NCBI RefSeq assembly: GCF_001077535.1
Contig: NZ_CP011968.1
Coordinates: forward strand, 2,976,001 to 3,040,000
Source of the DNA: Clostridioides difficile ATCC 9689 = DSM 1296
GTDB taxonomy: Bacteria; Bacillota; Clostridia; Peptostreptococcales; Peptostreptococcaceae
DNA: 64,000 nt
Direction of reading: 5' to 3'
Both the position numbers and the translations under genes were made by a program. Every line of letters starts with the position of its first letter. The stretch's first letter is position 1. Shown piece by piece: positions 49,982 to 59,090 of this stretch. The notes under the pieces are model-generated. The model had not been told where the DNA came from and did no database searches. It saw only the letters and a list, made by a program, of their open reading frames with translations.

Positions 49982-50454
49982 TGACTGATATGTCTATGAT
50001 TTTGCATTTTTTATTTTCAGGTGTTGCAACTGCTGGATTTGCTGTTTTCTTTAATGCTCCACTATATCTACTTCTTCCAGCTGGAGTAACTGGCGGAATT
50101 GGTTGGATTGTATATGTTTATTTATTTAATTTTACTACAAATGCAGTTTTTGCAGGTTTTATCGCTGCTGCTTTGGTCTCAGCGTGCAGTGAGACTTTAG
50201 CAAGAAAACTAAAGCAACCAGCTATTGTGTTCGTAATTCCAGGTATTCTTCCTCTAATACCAGGAATTGGGCTATATAATACAATGTTGTCTTTGATTCA
50301 GAAAAATTATTCTTTGGCTATGTCAAAAGGTACAGATGCGCTATTTCTAAGTGCTGCAATAGCACTTGGTGTATTAGTTGTAACTTCTTTTGTAAGAACA
50401 TTGAATCTTTTGAAAATCAGAAAAAACTTTATTCCTTACAGAAAATCAAAATAA
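49981..50454 (+). CDS. Threonine/serine exporter, C-terminal-type subunit (YjjB-like)
   Basis: This 157-residue membrane protein has about four to five helices and corresponds to the ThrE C-terminal half (YjjB). The conserved-looking loop PAIVFVIPGILPLIPGIGLYNTM is near residue 82-105. It starts inside the stop codon of its partner (TAATG arrangement). Confidence 0.8.
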   Translation: MTDMSMILHFLFSGVATAGFAVFFNAPLYLLLPAGVTGGIGWIVYVYLFNFTTNAVFAGFIAAALVSACSETLARKLKQPAIVFVIPGILPLIPGIGLYNTMLSLIQKNYSLAMSKGTDALFLSAAIALGVLVVTSFVRTLNLLKIRKNFIPYRKSK

Positions 50455-50461
50455 AAATATA

Positions 50462-50530
50462 AAAATAGCAATGTACTTAAACTCTACAAATACGTATTGA
50501 GTATTTATTTAAAAAGCACATTGCTATTTT
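50462..50530. terminator. Bidirectional terminator between exporter genes and rseC-like gene
   Basis: AAAATAGCAATGT and ACATTGCTATTTT are perfect 13-base arms around a loop, with A/T runs on both sides. It serves the convergent genes. Confidence 0.75.
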
Positions 50531-50545
50531 TTAATTATAATTATC

Positions 50546-50986
50546 TTAAAGATCAATTAATATTCTTGTTATTACTGGTATAAATTCTCTACTGTCTCTA
50601 AATTTTTTGTCATTCTTCTTTAAGTATAAATAACAGATTATTGTAAGACAAATTCCAACTAATCCACTTATGGCTTCAACTCCAGTTGTCATTCCAATTG
50701 CCCCCAATATATAATAAGTCCCTATTGTTCCTACAAGAAGTGCTATAAGAGGTATTATATAAGCCATTACAGCTGCTTTTAATACATTCATATTATCCAT
50801 ACTCACTTCTACATGGTCACCAACTTTTGCACCAATTGTGTTGTCTACTTCTACTAATATTTCTTTTGACTCTGCTGAATTTGTAGTAGCACATTTTCCA
50901 CAAGCAGCACAAGCTGAATGTCTTTGCATTTTTAACTTTGCAGTTCTATCATCAACAATTTCCATAATAAATCCTTGTTGATTCAT
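50546..50986 (-). CDS. RseC/MucC-like membrane protein
   Basis: This 146-residue protein has an N-terminal domain with a cysteine cluster CAACGKC near residue 26-32, then two transmembrane helices (~70-90 and ~100-120). It fits the SoxR-reducing/RseC family, whose members take part in electron transfer with Rnf-type systems. Cys spacing suggests Fe-S or metal binding. It lies 14 bases after the CsoR-like gene, so it belongs to that operon. No rnf genes are in the window. Confidence 0.8.
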   Translation of the reverse strand: MNQQGFIMEIVDDRTAKLKMQRHSACAACGKCATTNSAESKEILVEVDNTIGAKVGDHVEVSMDNMNVLKAAVMAYIIPLIALLVGTIGTYYILGAIGMTTGVEAISGLVGICLTIICYLYLKKNDKKFRDSREFIPVITRILIDL

Positions 50987-51000
50987 AACTAACCGCCTCC

Positions 51001-51294
51001 TTATTTTGTAAATTTATTTATAGTATCCATAAGCTCTTTTATCATCTCTTCAGTTTTATCAGCATCATCATGTTTAATGCTTTCTGCTACACATCCTTTT
51101 ATATGATTCTCTAAGATAATTGTGCCTACTCTATTTATAGCAGACCTTATAGCAGATATTTGAACCAATATATCAACACAATAACGTTCTTGTTCCACCA
51201 TCTTTTGTATACCCTTAACTTGACCTTCTATTCTTTTTAATCTTTTTATGAGAGCTTCCCTCTCATTGTTTGGTGCTAATTTTCTTTCTTCCAT
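51001..51294 (-). CDS. csoR: CsoR-family metal-sensing repressor
   Basis: This 97-residue four-helix repressor has the copper-site triad Cys39-His64-Cys68 (RYC, then ENHIKGC), as in CsoR. The His separates it from persulfide-sensing CstR, and the lack of an N-terminal His separates it from RcnR. It would release DNA when Cu(I) binds. No copper ATPase or chaperone is adjacent; the neighbours are an RseC-like protein and a Cys-rich membrane protein, so the regulated genes are uncertain. Confidence 0.8.
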   Translation of the reverse strand: MEERKLAPNNEREALIKRLKRIEGQVKGIQKMVEQERYCVDILVQISAIRSAINRVGTIILENHIKGCVAESIKHDDADKTEEMIKELMDTINKFTK

Positions 51295-51336
51295 AAACTC
51301 ACCTCATACTCTAATGATGTCTTATACAATTATGCT

Positions 51337-51738
51337 CTACTTACCAACTTGTTTAAAATATAATACAGTTATTATTACTATAAATGCCAAAATTGATATT
51401 GCAATAGACCTACTTTGATTCTTAGTTTGTTCCATACTTAACTTTCCATTCATCTTAAATCCTGCCAATGGGAATAAAAATATAACCAGTGCATCAATTC
51501 CAAGTACAACTTGGGCTGCAATAGTCCATTTACTCAAAAAGCAGAATATTCCGCCCACACCTAAAAGAACCTCTAATATATTTATAAACTTATATGTAGG
51601 TTTTTTTGCTATATATTCTTCAATTTTTTCCTTACATTCTGCACGACATGGATATATATTCATATTGTCATCATATTTTATAGCTAATTTATTATTTGGT
51701 GACTTTATATCCCTATTACAGTAAAGACATTTTTTCAT
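51337..51738 (-). CDS. Zinc-ribbon membrane protein of unknown function
   Basis: This 133-residue protein starts with a possible zinc-ribbon-like Cys set (CLYC near 4-7 and CRAEC near 31-35), followed by three hydrophobic segments (~55-70, ~72-92 and ~111-130). It is the first gene of an operon with CsoR-like and RseC-like genes, which suggests a metal- or redox-related membrane function. No family is recognised. Confidence 0.65.
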   Translation of the reverse strand: MKKCLYCNRDIKSPNNKLAIKYDDNMNIYPCRAECKEKIEEYIAKKPTYKFINILEVLLGVGGIFCFLSKWTIAAQVVLGIDALVIFLFPLAGFKMNGKLSMEQTKNQSRSIAISILAFIVIITVLYFKQVGK

Positions 51739-51965
51739 TTTATATTCTCCTCTAGTCTTCCTTAAAAAATTTTGCCTAAATTATTATACGCTCTAATACT
51801 ATTATACCAAATAGATACAAAAAACAAAAATAAAAGGAATAATTTTAGCTACTTCTTTTACTTCAATGTGTAGTCTATAATAAATTTATAATAATAATTA
51901 AATAATATTATTTAATTTAATTATTATGTAATCTAAAATAAGTCAAATTTGTATGAGAGGTTAAA

Positions 51966-54086
51966 ATGAAACAAATGGAATTAGCTATTGTAAGTTTAAA
52001 AAAAGACGCTGGAGAAATTTATGAAAATCAAATAAGGCAATTCTTAGGTGATAATCTAAAGATAAATTTATACTCATTTGAAGAGGGAAATTTAAAGTTT
52101 TTTAAAGAAAAACTTATACTCCTATCTGCTTATTTAAAATATGATGAAATAGTAAAATTATCTCACTATGATGCTCAAATCATTGTTCCCAAGTTGACAT
52201 TTGAAAAGAACAGTATTGATATGATATCCAAATTAGAAAAAGATAAAATTATTTATGTATATAACTTAAGTAAAGATATGGCAATAGAAACAATTTCTTT
52301 AATACATAGATTAGGAATAGACAATATAAATATCCTGCCCTGCTATCCAGAGATTGAGTTTACTCCCACAGATGCTGTAATCCTAACTCCTGGCGAAAAA
52401 ATCTTGCCTAAGTTTAAAAATTGTGAAGTTATAGATTTAAAATACAGAATAATAGATTTAAGTTGTATTGTTGAAATTGCTACAAAAACCAAATTAAAAC
52501 ATCTAATAAAAGATGACCTAATAAAAAAATACGTAGAAAAAATAATTCCTACAAGTTATAGTACAGGTGAGTTATTGTTAGATGCAAATAAGTTTGAAAG
52601 ACAATTTGATTTGTTACTATCTATAATTGATGATGGAATTATATGCACAAATAACGATGGAATAATTCAATTCTATAATCATATGGCTAGAAAAATTTTG
52701 TCTATAAATGCAAATGAAATGATTGACTCATTTGTTGGTGATTGCATAAAAGACATCAATTTTCAAAGCATATTGACCAATAAAACTCCATTTTTTGAGA
52801 AATTGATTAAAATAAATCATATTGATATAAATTTAGAGATTAAACATATACAATTAAATGTATTTGATGGATTTATACTAAAGATGACAAAGTTTTCTCA
52901 ATTAGAAAAAAAGCAAGCTAAATTAAGAGCACAACTAGTAAACTCTGGTAATATCAGTAAATACACATTTGATGACATATTAGGTTCTAGTATACAAACT
53001 ATTAATACAAAAAAAATTGCTAATAAAATGGCTCAATCAAATTCATCTATCCTTATAATTGGTGAAAGTGGTACTGGTAAAGAATTATTTGCTCAATCCA
53101 TTCATAGTGCTTCTAGGAGAAAAGATGGTCCTTTTGTCGCAGTAAATTGTAGTACTTTTCAAGAAAATCTACTGCAAAGTGAATTATTTGGCTATGATGA
53201 AGGGGCTTTTACTGGTGCTAAAAAAGGTGGGAAAATTGGTTTATTTGAATTAGCCAACAATGGAACTATATTTTTAGACGAAATTGGAGAAATGGATTTA
53301 AATTCTCAATCTAAATTACTTAGAGTCATACAAGAAAAACAAGTACGACGTATTGGTTCTAATAATGTCATTGACATTGATGTAAGAATAATTGCAGCTA
53401 CTAATAGAAATTTAAAAGAACTTGTATCTAAAAATATGTTTAGAAGAGATTTATATTTTAGGTTGAATGTTCTTCCCCTTAAAATACATCCACTTAGGGA
53501 AAGACCTGCTGATATATTTGAAATTTTTGGTTCATTAAAATATGATATTCCATGTAATTTTATTCTAAGTGAGGAAGTAAAAGAAATCTTTAAAATGTAT
53601 AGATGGGAAGGAAATGTAAGAGAATTAAGAAACTTAGGAGAATACTTCTGTTACTTGGAAAAAGATATTATAGAAATATGTGATTTACCTGAATATATAT
53701 TGGATACTATAGATTCAAATTATAGTAGAACCGTTTGTAATAAAGTAAGTGATAATATAAAAAAGTATCAATTCAACATTGGCAAAGACAAAAACATCAT
53801 GGAATACGACTATAATTTTAAAAAGTCACTAGATGAATACATATTTATATTGGATAATTTAAAAAAGGCTTATGATTTAAAAGAAAGAATAGGTAGAAAA
53901 AGCTTATGTAAAATAGCTTTAGAGGAAAATAGATTTTTGACAGAACAACAGATTAGAAATATGCTTTTAGAACTACAAGACTTTGGGCTTGTAGACATAC
54001 TTATTGGTCGTGGAGGTTCAATTATAACATCAAAAGGAGTAGAATTTCTAAAAAATATAAATAGGTCTAACAAGTTAAACAGTTAA
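51966..54086 (+). CDS. Sigma-54-dependent transcriptional activator (second copy)
   Basis: This 706-residue activator shares the layout of the one at 4441: an N-terminal sensory region (~1-200), a PAS-like segment (~215-330), and an AAA+ domain with GESGTGKE near 366, canonical GAFTGA at 413-418 and FLDEIGE near 437. Its C-terminus again lacks a Fis-type HTH and ends in a winged-helix-like segment with GRGGSIITSKG. GAGAGG lies before the ATG. The -24/-12 promoter 165 bases after its stop and the palindrome overlapping its stop indicate that it activates the malY-nhaC operon downstream. Confidence 0.88.
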   Translation: MKQMELAIVSLKKDAGEIYENQIRQFLGDNLKINLYSFEEGNLKFFKEKLILLSAYLKYDEIVKLSHYDAQIIVPKLTFEKNSIDMISKLEKDKIIYVYNLSKDMAIETISLIHRLGIDNINILPCYPEIEFTPTDAVILTPGEKILPKFKNCEVIDLKYRIIDLSCIVEIATKTKLKHLIKDDLIKKYVEKIIPTSYSTGELLLDANKFERQFDLLLSIIDDGIICTNNDGIIQFYNHMARKILSINANEMIDSFVGDCIKDINFQSILTNKTPFFEKLIKINHIDINLEIKHIQLNVFDGFILKMTKFSQLEKKQAKLRAQLVNSGNISKYTFDDILGSSIQTINTKKIANKMAQSNSSILIIGESGTGKELFAQSIHSASRRKDGPFVAVNCSTFQENLLQSELFGYDEGAFTGAKKGGKIGLFELANNGTIFLDEIGEMDLNSQSKLLRVIQEKQVRRIGSNNVIDIDVRIIAATNRNLKELVSKNMFRRDLYFRLNVLPLKIHPLRERPADIFEIFGSLKYDIPCNFILSEEVKEIFKMYRWEGNVRELRNLGEYFCYLEKDIIEICDLPEYILDTIDSNYSRTVCNKVSDNIKKYQFNIGKDKNIMEYDYNFKKSLDEYIFILDNLKKAYDLKERIGRKSLCKIALEENRFLTEQQIRNMLLELQDFGLVDILIGRGGSIITSKGVEFLKNINRSNKLNS

Positions 54087-54093
54087 ACCTATT
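54060..54093. promoter_or_regulatory. Inverted repeat, candidate enhancer for the second activator
   Basis: AATAGGTCTAAC and GTTAAACCTATT form imperfect 12-base arms overlapping the activator's stop codon. Another ACCTATT copy follows at about 54097-54103. It lies about 160 bp upstream of the -24 element and shares half-sites with 4297-4335. A weak terminator role is possible, but there is no T-run. Confidence 0.45.
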
Positions 54094-54250
54094 TAACCTA
54101 TTTAATTACATTTTCATATATTTAAAAATTTATTAGAAATAACCTTTTCCACAAAGTTTTAAGTATAATTAATATTTTTATCTTATCTATGCTCTGAAAT
54201 TACTTAATATTAAATATTAACTTGTGAATAAATATTTTTTATTATCAATA

Positions 54251-54267
54251 TTGGCACGTTGTTTGCT
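54251..54267 (+). promoter_or_regulatory. Sigma-54 (SigL) -24/-12 promoter
   Basis: TTGGCAC, five bases, TTGCT exactly matches the consensus. It lies 43 bases upstream of the lyase ATG. Confidence 0.9.
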
Positions 54268-54310
54268 TAATATTATTAACATAAAATTAAAATTACTGGA
54301 GGTATTTACA

Positions 54311-55477
54311 ATGAATTATAATTTTAATGAGATTGTTGATAGAAGCAATAATTTTTCATCTAAATGGTCAGAAATGGAAAAAAAGTATGGAACTAATGAT
54401 TTACTTCCTATGTGGGTGGCTGACATGGATTTTAAGGCTGCACCTTGTATAATTGATTCCTTAAAAAATAGACTAGAACAAGAGATTTATGGCTACACAA
54501 CAAGACCAGATTCTTACAATGAATCTATAGTAAACTGGCTAGATAGGAGACATAACTGGAAAATAAAAAGTGAGTGGTTAATTTATAGTCCAGGTGTTAT
54601 CCCAGCTATAAGTCTTTTAATAAATGAACTCACGAAAGCAAATGATAAAATAATGATACAAGAACCAGTTTACAGCCCTTTTAATAGTGTTGTAAAAAAT
54701 AACAATAGAGAACTAATTATAAGCCCATTACAAAAACTAGAAAACGGAAACTACATAATGGATTATGAAGACATTGAAAACAAGATTAAAGATGTAAAAT
54801 TATTCATACTTTGTAATCCTCATAATCCAGTTGGTAGAGTATGGACAAAAGATGAATTAAAAAAACTAGGAGATATTTGTCTTAAGCATAATGTAAAAAT
54901 CATATCTGATGAAATACATAGTGACATTATATTAAAAAAACATAAGCATATTCCTATGGCATCTATTTCTAAAGAATTTGAAAAAAATACAATTACTTGT
55001 ATGGCTCCAACTAAAACTTTTAATATAGCTGGTCTTCAATCATCATATGTAATACTACCTGATGAAAAAGACTATAAATTGTTAGATGATGCCTTTACCA
55101 GAATTGATATAAAGAGAAATAATTGCTTTAGCTTAGTTGCAACTGAAGCTTCATATAATAATGGTGAATCTTGGCTAGAATCATTTTTAGAATATTTAGA
55201 ATCTAATATAGATTTTGCTATAAAATATATAAATGAAAATATGCCAAAACTTAAAGTTAGAAAACCAGAAGGTACTTATTTATTATGGGTAGACTTTAGT
55301 GCACTTGGATTAAGTGATGAGGAACTAGAAAGTATACTTGTACAAAAAGGTAAAGTTGCTCTAAATCAAGGAAACAGCTTTGGCATTGGAGGAAGTGGGT
55401 ATCAAAGAATAAACTTAGCTTGTCCAAGAAGTATGCTTGAAGAAGCTCTTATAAGAATAAAAAATGCAATTAACTAA
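54311..55477 (+). CDS. malY: PLP-dependent C-S lyase / aminotransferase, MalY/PatB family (second copy)
   Basis: This 388-residue paralog of the gene at 243-1433 has WVADMDF near 35, PHNPVGRVW near 168, DEIHSDI near 201 and the PLP lysine in APTKTFNIAG near 233. The start is the ATG at 54311 because CTGGAGG lies just before it and the sigma-54 promoter lies within any longer reading frame. It is the first gene of a SigL-type operon with nhaC 24 bases downstream. Sigma-54 control suggests induction by an amino acid or sulfur compound sensed by the adjacent activator. Confidence 0.87.
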   Translation: MNYNFNEIVDRSNNFSSKWSEMEKKYGTNDLLPMWVADMDFKAAPCIIDSLKNRLEQEIYGYTTRPDSYNESIVNWLDRRHNWKIKSEWLIYSPGVIPAISLLINELTKANDKIMIQEPVYSPFNSVVKNNNRELIISPLQKLENGNYIMDYEDIENKIKDVKLFILCNPHNPVGRVWTKDELKKLGDICLKHNVKIISDEIHSDIILKKHKHIPMASISKEFEKNTITCMAPTKTFNIAGLQSSYVILPDEKDYKLLDDAFTRIDIKRNNCFSLVATEASYNNGESWLESFLEYLESNIDFAIKYINENMPKLKVRKPEGTYLLWVDFSALGLSDEELESILVQKGKVALNQGNSFGIGGSGYQRINLACPRSMLEEALIRIKNAIN

Positions 55478-55501
55478 AAATATTTAAGGAGAATTTGCAC
55501 T

Positions 55502-56944
55502 ATGAAAATGAATACAGAAAGAAAAATACCTTCATTTAGATATTCCTTGTTAGTAATGCTTGCAATAATAGCTCTAACATCAGTTGGTATAGTTGTATTT
55601 AATGCTTCTATAACTACAATGTTTTTACTTTCATGGCTTATAGTAGTTCCTGCAGCCATGAAACTTGGTTATACTAATGATGAAATAGAAGCTTTTGGAT
55701 TTGAAGTTGGTAAAGATGCCTTTCAATCAAACTTAATTATACTTTCTGTTGGTGTACTAATAGCAGCTTGGATAGCTGCTGGTACAATACCAACAGTAGT
55801 ATATAGTGGACTAACAATAATAACCCCTAAATATTTTCTGCTTACAACATTAATCGTATGTTCATTAACTTCTGTTGCTACTGGTACATCTTGGGGGACT
55901 CTTGGAACTTCTGGTATAGCAATGATGAGTATTGGTACTAGTATGGGTATTCCTCTTGGTTTAACAGCTGGTGCAGTCATTTCTGGTGCTTTCTTTGGAG
56001 ATAAGATGTCACCTCTATCAGATTCTACAAACTTAGCTGCAGCAGTTTGTAAGACAGATGTAATTACACATATGAAGCATATGTTTTATACCACAGGACC
56101 TGCATACGTAATATGTATAGTTCTGTATACAGTAATTGGATTTAAGTATTCAAATAATACTATAGACTATGTTCAAATAAATCAAATCAAGGATGTATTA
56201 AATTCAAACTTTCATATTGGTTTAGTAGCAATGATTCCAATAATATTTTTATTATTACTTTTATTGCTACAAAAGCCACCCATTATATCTATACTAAGTT
56301 CAGCTATCATGGGACTTATTATAGCAGTATTTCAAGAAGGAGAAAAAATAGGTGATGTTTTAAATTACATGCTATCAGGATTTACTATAGATACTGGATT
56401 TGTCTATGCCGACAAACTATTAAATCGTGGTGGAATAATGAGTATGGCTGAAACCGTTTTACTAGTATTTGTAGTTTTCGTTATTGCTGGTATTCTCCAA
56501 AAAACTGGATTCTTAGAAGTACTGCTTCAACCTCTTATAACTAAAATAGGAAAATCAAGAACTAAATTGGTTGGGTCTACTTTTGTAGTAAGCTACTTTG
56601 CAAATGCATTTAGTTCATCAATGATGTTCACTTCTGTATTTGTCGGAACTCTAATGTCTCCAATATACAAAGAATTTAAATTAAAACCACAAAATCTATC
56701 TAGAATTATAGAAGATACAGCTACACTTGGTGGTCCATTAATACCATGGAATTCAAATGCTGTTTTCTGTGCTCAGACCCTTGGTGTAAGCCCACTAGAA
56801 TTTATTCCATATTGTTTCTTAAGTTGGATTACACCTATAATTTCATTTATTTATGGTGTAACTGGTTTTACTATGCTTACATACACAGATGATGAAATTG
56901 AAGAGTTAGAAATATTTGATACTGCTCAGAGAAGAGTTGATTGA
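55502..56944 (+). CDS. nhaC: NhaC family Na+/H+ antiporter
   Basis: This 480-residue antiporter-family protein has about 12 membrane segments. Family regions include TSWGTLGTSGIAMMSIG near 130, GAFFGDKMSPLSDSTNLAAA near 160-180 and LGGPLIPWNSNAVFCAQTLG near 410. Start ATG has AAGGAG upstream. Being in an operon with a C-S lyase, it may act as an amino-acid/product or Na+ exchanger tied to that metabolism, as several NhaC-like proteins do; this is inference. Confidence 0.85.
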   Translation: MKMNTERKIPSFRYSLLVMLAIIALTSVGIVVFNASITTMFLLSWLIVVPAAMKLGYTNDEIEAFGFEVGKDAFQSNLIILSVGVLIAAWIAAGTIPTVVYSGLTIITPKYFLLTTLIVCSLTSVATGTSWGTLGTSGIAMMSIGTSMGIPLGLTAGAVISGAFFGDKMSPLSDSTNLAAAVCKTDVITHMKHMFYTTGPAYVICIVLYTVIGFKYSNNTIDYVQINQIKDVLNSNFHIGLVAMIPIIFLLLLLLLQKPPIISILSSAIMGLIIAVFQEGEKIGDVLNYMLSGFTIDTGFVYADKLLNRGGIMSMAETVLLVFVVFVIAGILQKTGFLEVLLQPLITKIGKSRTKLVGSTFVVSYFANAFSSSMMFTSVFVGTLMSPIYKEFKLKPQNLSRIIEDTATLGGPLIPWNSNAVFCAQTLGVSPLEFIPYCFLSWITPIISFIYGVTGFTMLTYTDDEIEELEIFDTAQRRVD

Positions 56945-56946
56945 AT

Positions 56947-57216
56947 ATGAAATTTGAATACTATTACTTAATTCAGGATATTGCAGGTATATTATTGGCA
57001 TTTATAGGACTTAGAATGTCTATTATTGGATTTAGGATACTTTCTATGAAGGGGCTTTCTATAAATACACTTTTAATTGTAATTAAATACTGCTTATTTA
57101 CCATAGCAGGACTGAATTTATTAATATCTAAGTTTGGAATTAGACACTGGATTTGGAGTGTTTGTATGTTGATAATATCCATAATAATAAATCCCAGGAT
57201 TAAGGTATCAAAATAG
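56947..57216 (+). CDS. Small membrane protein in the malY-nhaC operon
   Basis: This 89-residue protein is made mostly of three hydrophobic segments (~8-25, ~36-52 and ~62-82). It begins two bases after the nhaC stop (or at an overlapping TTG at 56941), so it is translationally coupled to nhaC. No family is recognised. A role as an antiporter partner is plausible by context. Confidence 0.6.
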   Translation: MKFEYYYLIQDIAGILLAFIGLRMSIIGFRILSMKGLSINTLLIVIKYCLFTIAGLNLLISKFGIRHWIWSVCMLIISIIINPRIKVSK

Positions 57217-57246
57217 AAATAGTTATTAGACTTAAATTTTTATAAA

Positions 57247-57277
57247 AAAACTGCTTTACAAATTAAAGCAGTTTTTT
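57247..57277. terminator. Bidirectional terminator between malY-nhaC operon and cwp14
   Basis: AAAACTGCTTTA and TAAAGCAGTTTT are perfect arms with T-runs on both strands. Confidence 0.8.
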
Positions 57278-57291
57278 ATTGTTACTTATAA

Positions 57292-58719
57292 TTAAATAAC
57301 TGGTGTATCAGATAAGTAATCATTACTTACATAACCATATCCACCATTATACTTTATTTTTACCCATCCAGTAGCAAACATTTCTATTGTTTCTACTTTG
57401 CTTCCATATGAAAGGTGACCTATCTTTTCATCTTCTGTACTTGGTCCTTTCCTAACATTTAGACCATCTTTTTCTTTTACATACTTTATTTTTATATTTT
57501 CATTACTATTATCAGGCTTATTATTTGTCAAATAAGACCCACTAACATATCCAATACCTTCATTGTATTTTATTTTTACCCATCCAGTTTTTAACACATC
57601 TAAAACTTCTACTTCATCACCATTATTTAGATATCCTATAACAGAAGCTTCTATTGTAGCATCATTTCTTATATTTACCTTATCTGTATTAGTTACATAC
57701 ATTACTCTCTTATTGTTACTATTTGCCTGTAAATCTTTTAATTCTTTAAATGCATTTTCATTTCCTCCACTACCAACTTGAGTTATAGAGGTAGCATTTT
57801 TATTCGAAAATACACTCTTTTGTGTTGCACTTAATTGTTCTCCTACGATTAGTACAGGAGAATTTTCTTTTGATGCTAGTACTCCTACTGCTAGAGCGTC
57901 TATAAGTTGATTTTGATTTTTCATTCCATCCTTAGCCACAAATACATTGTTTAATTTATTAGATGTATAAAACTTTTCTATTACTTTACCATTAGTTTCA
58001 TTTCTATCTGCTCCACCTATTCTTTCTGAATTAGGTAAACTTTGTTTTATTTTATCTGATACAGCATTAGTAGAGCCTATTATGTATGATTTATTTATAT
58101 TCTTAGATTCTATAAAATCTTTAAAGCTAGATATACCAGATGCATCAGATACTGGAAGTATAACCATTCCATTAGTAGCAGCTACAGAAGCTATACTAAC
58201 TGCATCTGCAAGACCTGTGTACCCATTTACTACAGCTATTTCTGATATATCTTTTAATCCTTCTATTTTTTTAGCTATACTCAAAGCTGTTTGGTATCTA
58301 TCACTACCACCAACTCTATCAGTAGTTAAATTATTAGATTCTAACTGTTTTTGCACATCATTTGATATAGAACTAGATAGACCAATTATATAAACTTTTT
58401 TAACGCCTAATCTTTTTAATTCTTTCTCAGTTTGTGAATTTAGATCATTTTTTTCTGTCAATAATATAGGAGCATTTTTTAATTTAGCAAATGGTGTTAC
58501 AGCTAATGCATCTACAATAGATTCACTATTTACAACTACAGCCTCATTTGCACTACTCCATCCTTTTTTACTTACTTCAACAGCAGTTTGATATCTATCC
58601 TGACCTACTAAAGTATTCTCAACTGTTGTTCTACTTATTTCATTTGCATATGCTACTGGTGATAAGCTTAAAACTAGAGATAAGCACAGCATTGATGATA
58701 TTGATTTAGTTAATTTCAT
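57292..58719 (-). CDS. cwp14: Cell wall protein with three CWB2 repeats and two SH3 domains (Cwp14 type)
   Basis: This 475-residue secreted protein has a signal peptide (KLTKSISSMLCLSLVLSLSPVAYA). Three cell-wall-binding-2 repeats follow, seen as GQDRYQTA, GSDRYQTA and GADRNETN (~30-315). Two bacterial SH3 domains form the C-terminus (VNIRNDATIEASVIGYL and LNVRKGPSTEDEKIGHL, ~325-475). It attaches to the secondary wall polymer at the S-layer, and the SH3 units may bind peptidoglycan. I chose the ATG at 58719 since AGGGGGAG lies just before it; a longer frame starts inside the untranslated leader. Domain set matches C. difficile CD2735 (Cwp14). No catalytic domain is visible. Confidence 0.88.
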   Translation of the reverse strand: MKLTKSISSMLCLSLVLSLSPVAYANEISRTTVENTLVGQDRYQTAVEVSKKGWSSANEAVVVNSESIVDALAVTPFAKLKNAPILLTEKNDLNSQTEKELKRLGVKKVYIIGLSSSISNDVQKQLESNNLTTDRVGGSDRYQTALSIAKKIEGLKDISEIAVVNGYTGLADAVSIASVAATNGMVILPVSDASGISSFKDFIESKNINKSYIIGSTNAVSDKIKQSLPNSERIGGADRNETNGKVIEKFYTSNKLNNVFVAKDGMKNQNQLIDALAVGVLASKENSPVLIVGEQLSATQKSVFSNKNATSITQVGSGGNENAFKELKDLQANSNNKRVMYVTNTDKVNIRNDATIEASVIGYLNNGDEVEVLDVLKTGWVKIKYNEGIGYVSGSYLTNNKPDNSNENIKIKYVKEKDGLNVRKGPSTEDEKIGHLSYGSKVETIEMFATGWVKIKYNGGYGYVSNDYLSDTPVI

Positions 58720-59090
58720 CTTGACTCCCCCTAAAATTATAGTATCTAAATGTTTCCTATTTAAAATAGTATAACATAATAATTTAAGTAACATCATTAT
58801 TATAAAATATTATTTTTCTTATCTAATAAGCTTTTATTCTTACTTGACATTAATACTTTGCTCATCAAATGAATTTTTTATATAACTAAAGTTTGTAACA
58901 ACATTTCCTTAGTTAATCATTTAAAGTTACTTTTTTTAATTAGATTATGTACAAAATATAAATAACAATTTAAATAACTTTTTAATATATTGTAGTTTAT
59001 TATATAAACTTTATATTATAATGTATAATGTGGAGTTGATTATAAAATTGATATAACTCAAGTCATATTAAAAGAGGTGTATTTTATACT
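58720..59090. promoter_or_regulatory. Divergent region between cwp14 and a LysR gene
   Basis: The 371-base AT-rich gap contains promoters for both genes (a TATAAT lies at about 59024). No RNA family or repeat is recognised. Confidence 0.45.
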
